A DNA stretch of 64,000 nucleotides from Sphingomonas trueperi (GTDB taxonomy: Bacteria; Pseudomonadota; Alphaproteobacteria; Sphingomonadales; Sphingomonadaceae). The stretch covers positions 39,980-103,979 of the forward strand of contig NZ_JAATJB010000015.1 in the NCBI RefSeq assembly GCF_011927635.1. Reading direction: 5' to 3'. The translations under genes and the position numbers were made by a program. Of the stretch, positions 63,510 to 64,000 are shown in pieces (the first letter of the stretch is position 1; every line of letters starts with the position of its first letter). The notes below the pieces were generated by a model. It saw only the letters and a program-made list of their open reading frames with translations. It did no database searches and was not told the DNA's origin.

Positions 63510-63561
63510 GGCTTCTGCGGTTAGGATGCGGCGGCGCAGCACCACAATGGGGAGATCGGGC

Positions 63562-63905
63562 ATGCGGGGGCGGGTAAGCGGAAGGGCGATGGCGATTTGG
63601 CTGGCGGCGAGTGCCGCCGCGCTGCCGGCGCAGGCGCAGGAAGCGCCGCTGCTGCCGGTGAAAGCGGTGCCGGCGGAGGGCCGCATCCTGTTCACGCTGC
63701 CCCGCCCGGACGCCGATGGCGTCGCCGGCCGCTTCCTTTATGCGACGACGATGCGCAGCGGGCTGGGCTCGGCCAATCTGCGCATCGATCGCGGCATGGT
63801 CGGCCCCGAACAGATCCTCGCCTTTCGCCGCATCGGCAAGAAGGTGGCGGTGACCTTCGAGAACTGGCGCTTCCGCGCGACCGGCGATGCCGCGGTGGCC
63901 GAGGG
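63562..63905 (+). pseudogene. zinc-dependent metalloprotease gene (DUF5117), disrupted by IS
   Basis: Start at ATG 63562 (MRGRVSGRAMAIWLAASAAALPAQAQ, a signal peptide). The mature sequence 'LLPVKAVPAEGRILFTLPRPDADGVAGRFLYATTMRSGLGSANLRIDRG' (pieces) and 'FRRIGKKVAVTFENWRFRATG' match the N-terminal DUF5117 region of large secreted zinc metalloproteases (~800 residues). At about residue 115 the sequence changes abruptly into an IS end; the frame continues only 28 codons, to a stop at 63990. The remainder should lie beyond the element, outside the window. Confidence 0.85.
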
Positions 63906-64000
63906 TGAACCGCGCCGGGTTTGCCGGAGGCTCCAACTCCTGAGAAGGTGGAGCCTGTATGAGCAAGACGACGAACAAGTTTTCTCCTGAGGTCCGCGAG
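63906..64000 (+). mobile_element. IS3-family insertion sequence, left end (partial)
   Basis: Begins TGAACCGCGCCGGGTTTGCC at the point where metalloprotease homology stops; TGA... termini and this GC-rich terminal sequence are typical of IS3-family elements. A transposase orfA start follows at 63959. The right end and target duplication are outside the window. Confidence 0.8.
63959..64000 (+). CDS. IS3-family transposase OrfA (3' partial)
   Basis: Fourteen codons only: MSKTTNKFSPEVRE, the characteristic N-terminus of IS3-type OrfA helix-turn-helix proteins. AAGGTGGAG sits upstream of the ATG. The rest lies beyond the window edge. Confidence 0.8.
   Translation, partial: MSKTTNKFSPEVRE

Overview
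The window is GC-rich DNA, most likely from an alphaproteobacterium of the order Sphingomonadales (Sphingomonas-like). This rests on the codon bias, a PEPxxWA-CTERM surface protein, a DcaP-like porin, a large TonB-dependent receptor and a prohead protease/capsid fusion of a kind known from related prophages. It divides into a prophage, a type III secretion island and a metabolic/uptake region.

(1) 1-22.5 kb: the late half of a siphovirus-like prophage, reading left to right. Order: prohead protease fused to major capsid protein (5' end outside the window), capsid accessory and connector proteins, tail tube, a tail assembly chaperone with a textbook A_AAA_AAC -1 frameshift site that accounts for the apparent gap before the next gene, tape measure, tail-tip and fibre proteins, then a lysis cassette (holin-like protein, N-acetylmuramidase, small membrane protein, overlapping spanin pair). 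Accessory genes follow: SGNH hydrolase, small zinc-ribbon/winged-helix protein, acyltransferase and a HicAB toxin-antitoxin pair. A tRNA-Pro(UGG) lies just beyond. A gene-free, AT-richer stretch of about 1.07 kb then leads to a PEPxxWA-CTERM protein and a secreted DUF6683-like protein.

(2) 25.7-46.0 kb: a non-flagellar type III secretion (T3SS) island in two divergent operons. Leftward: sctU, a FliO-like gene, sctQ, sctR, sctS, sctT, a small LuxR-type regulator, then a helical protein with a strong terminator. Rightward: lytic transglycosylase, sctV, sctC, sctD, a small needle-position protein, sctI, sctJ, sctK, sctL, sctN, sctO, sctP. Next come a small unknown protein, an ankyrin lipoprotein, a class 3 lipase without a signal peptide and a DUF1521 protein with the GDPHVD self-cleavage motif known from the Bradyrhizobium effector NopE1. 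Three 20-bp boxes, 16-17/20 identical pairwise, lie upstream of the helical protein, the small unknown protein and the lipase/DUF1521 pair, suggesting a shared regulon signal. Unusual points are the FliO-like gene, NPTQ instead of NPTH in SctU, the paralogous C-termini of the needle-position protein and the distal helical protein, a perfect 33-bp inverted repeat between sctR and sctS, and no recognisable classical needle, translocators or gatekeeper.

(3) 46.2-64 kb: housekeeping and uptake genes. An MHS-family transporter, a DcaP-like porin, acetyl-CoA synthetase and a CrbR/CrbS-like response regulator and SSS-type hybrid kinase look like an acetate/carboxylate module. Then come a PcaF-type thiolase, an HNH protein, a possible permease remnant, a secreted M20 amidohydrolase, a TonB-dependent receptor and an Lrp/AsnC regulator, which may form a peptide-scavenging set. 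The divergently transcribed metalloprotease gene is cut by an IS3-family element that runs off the right edge.
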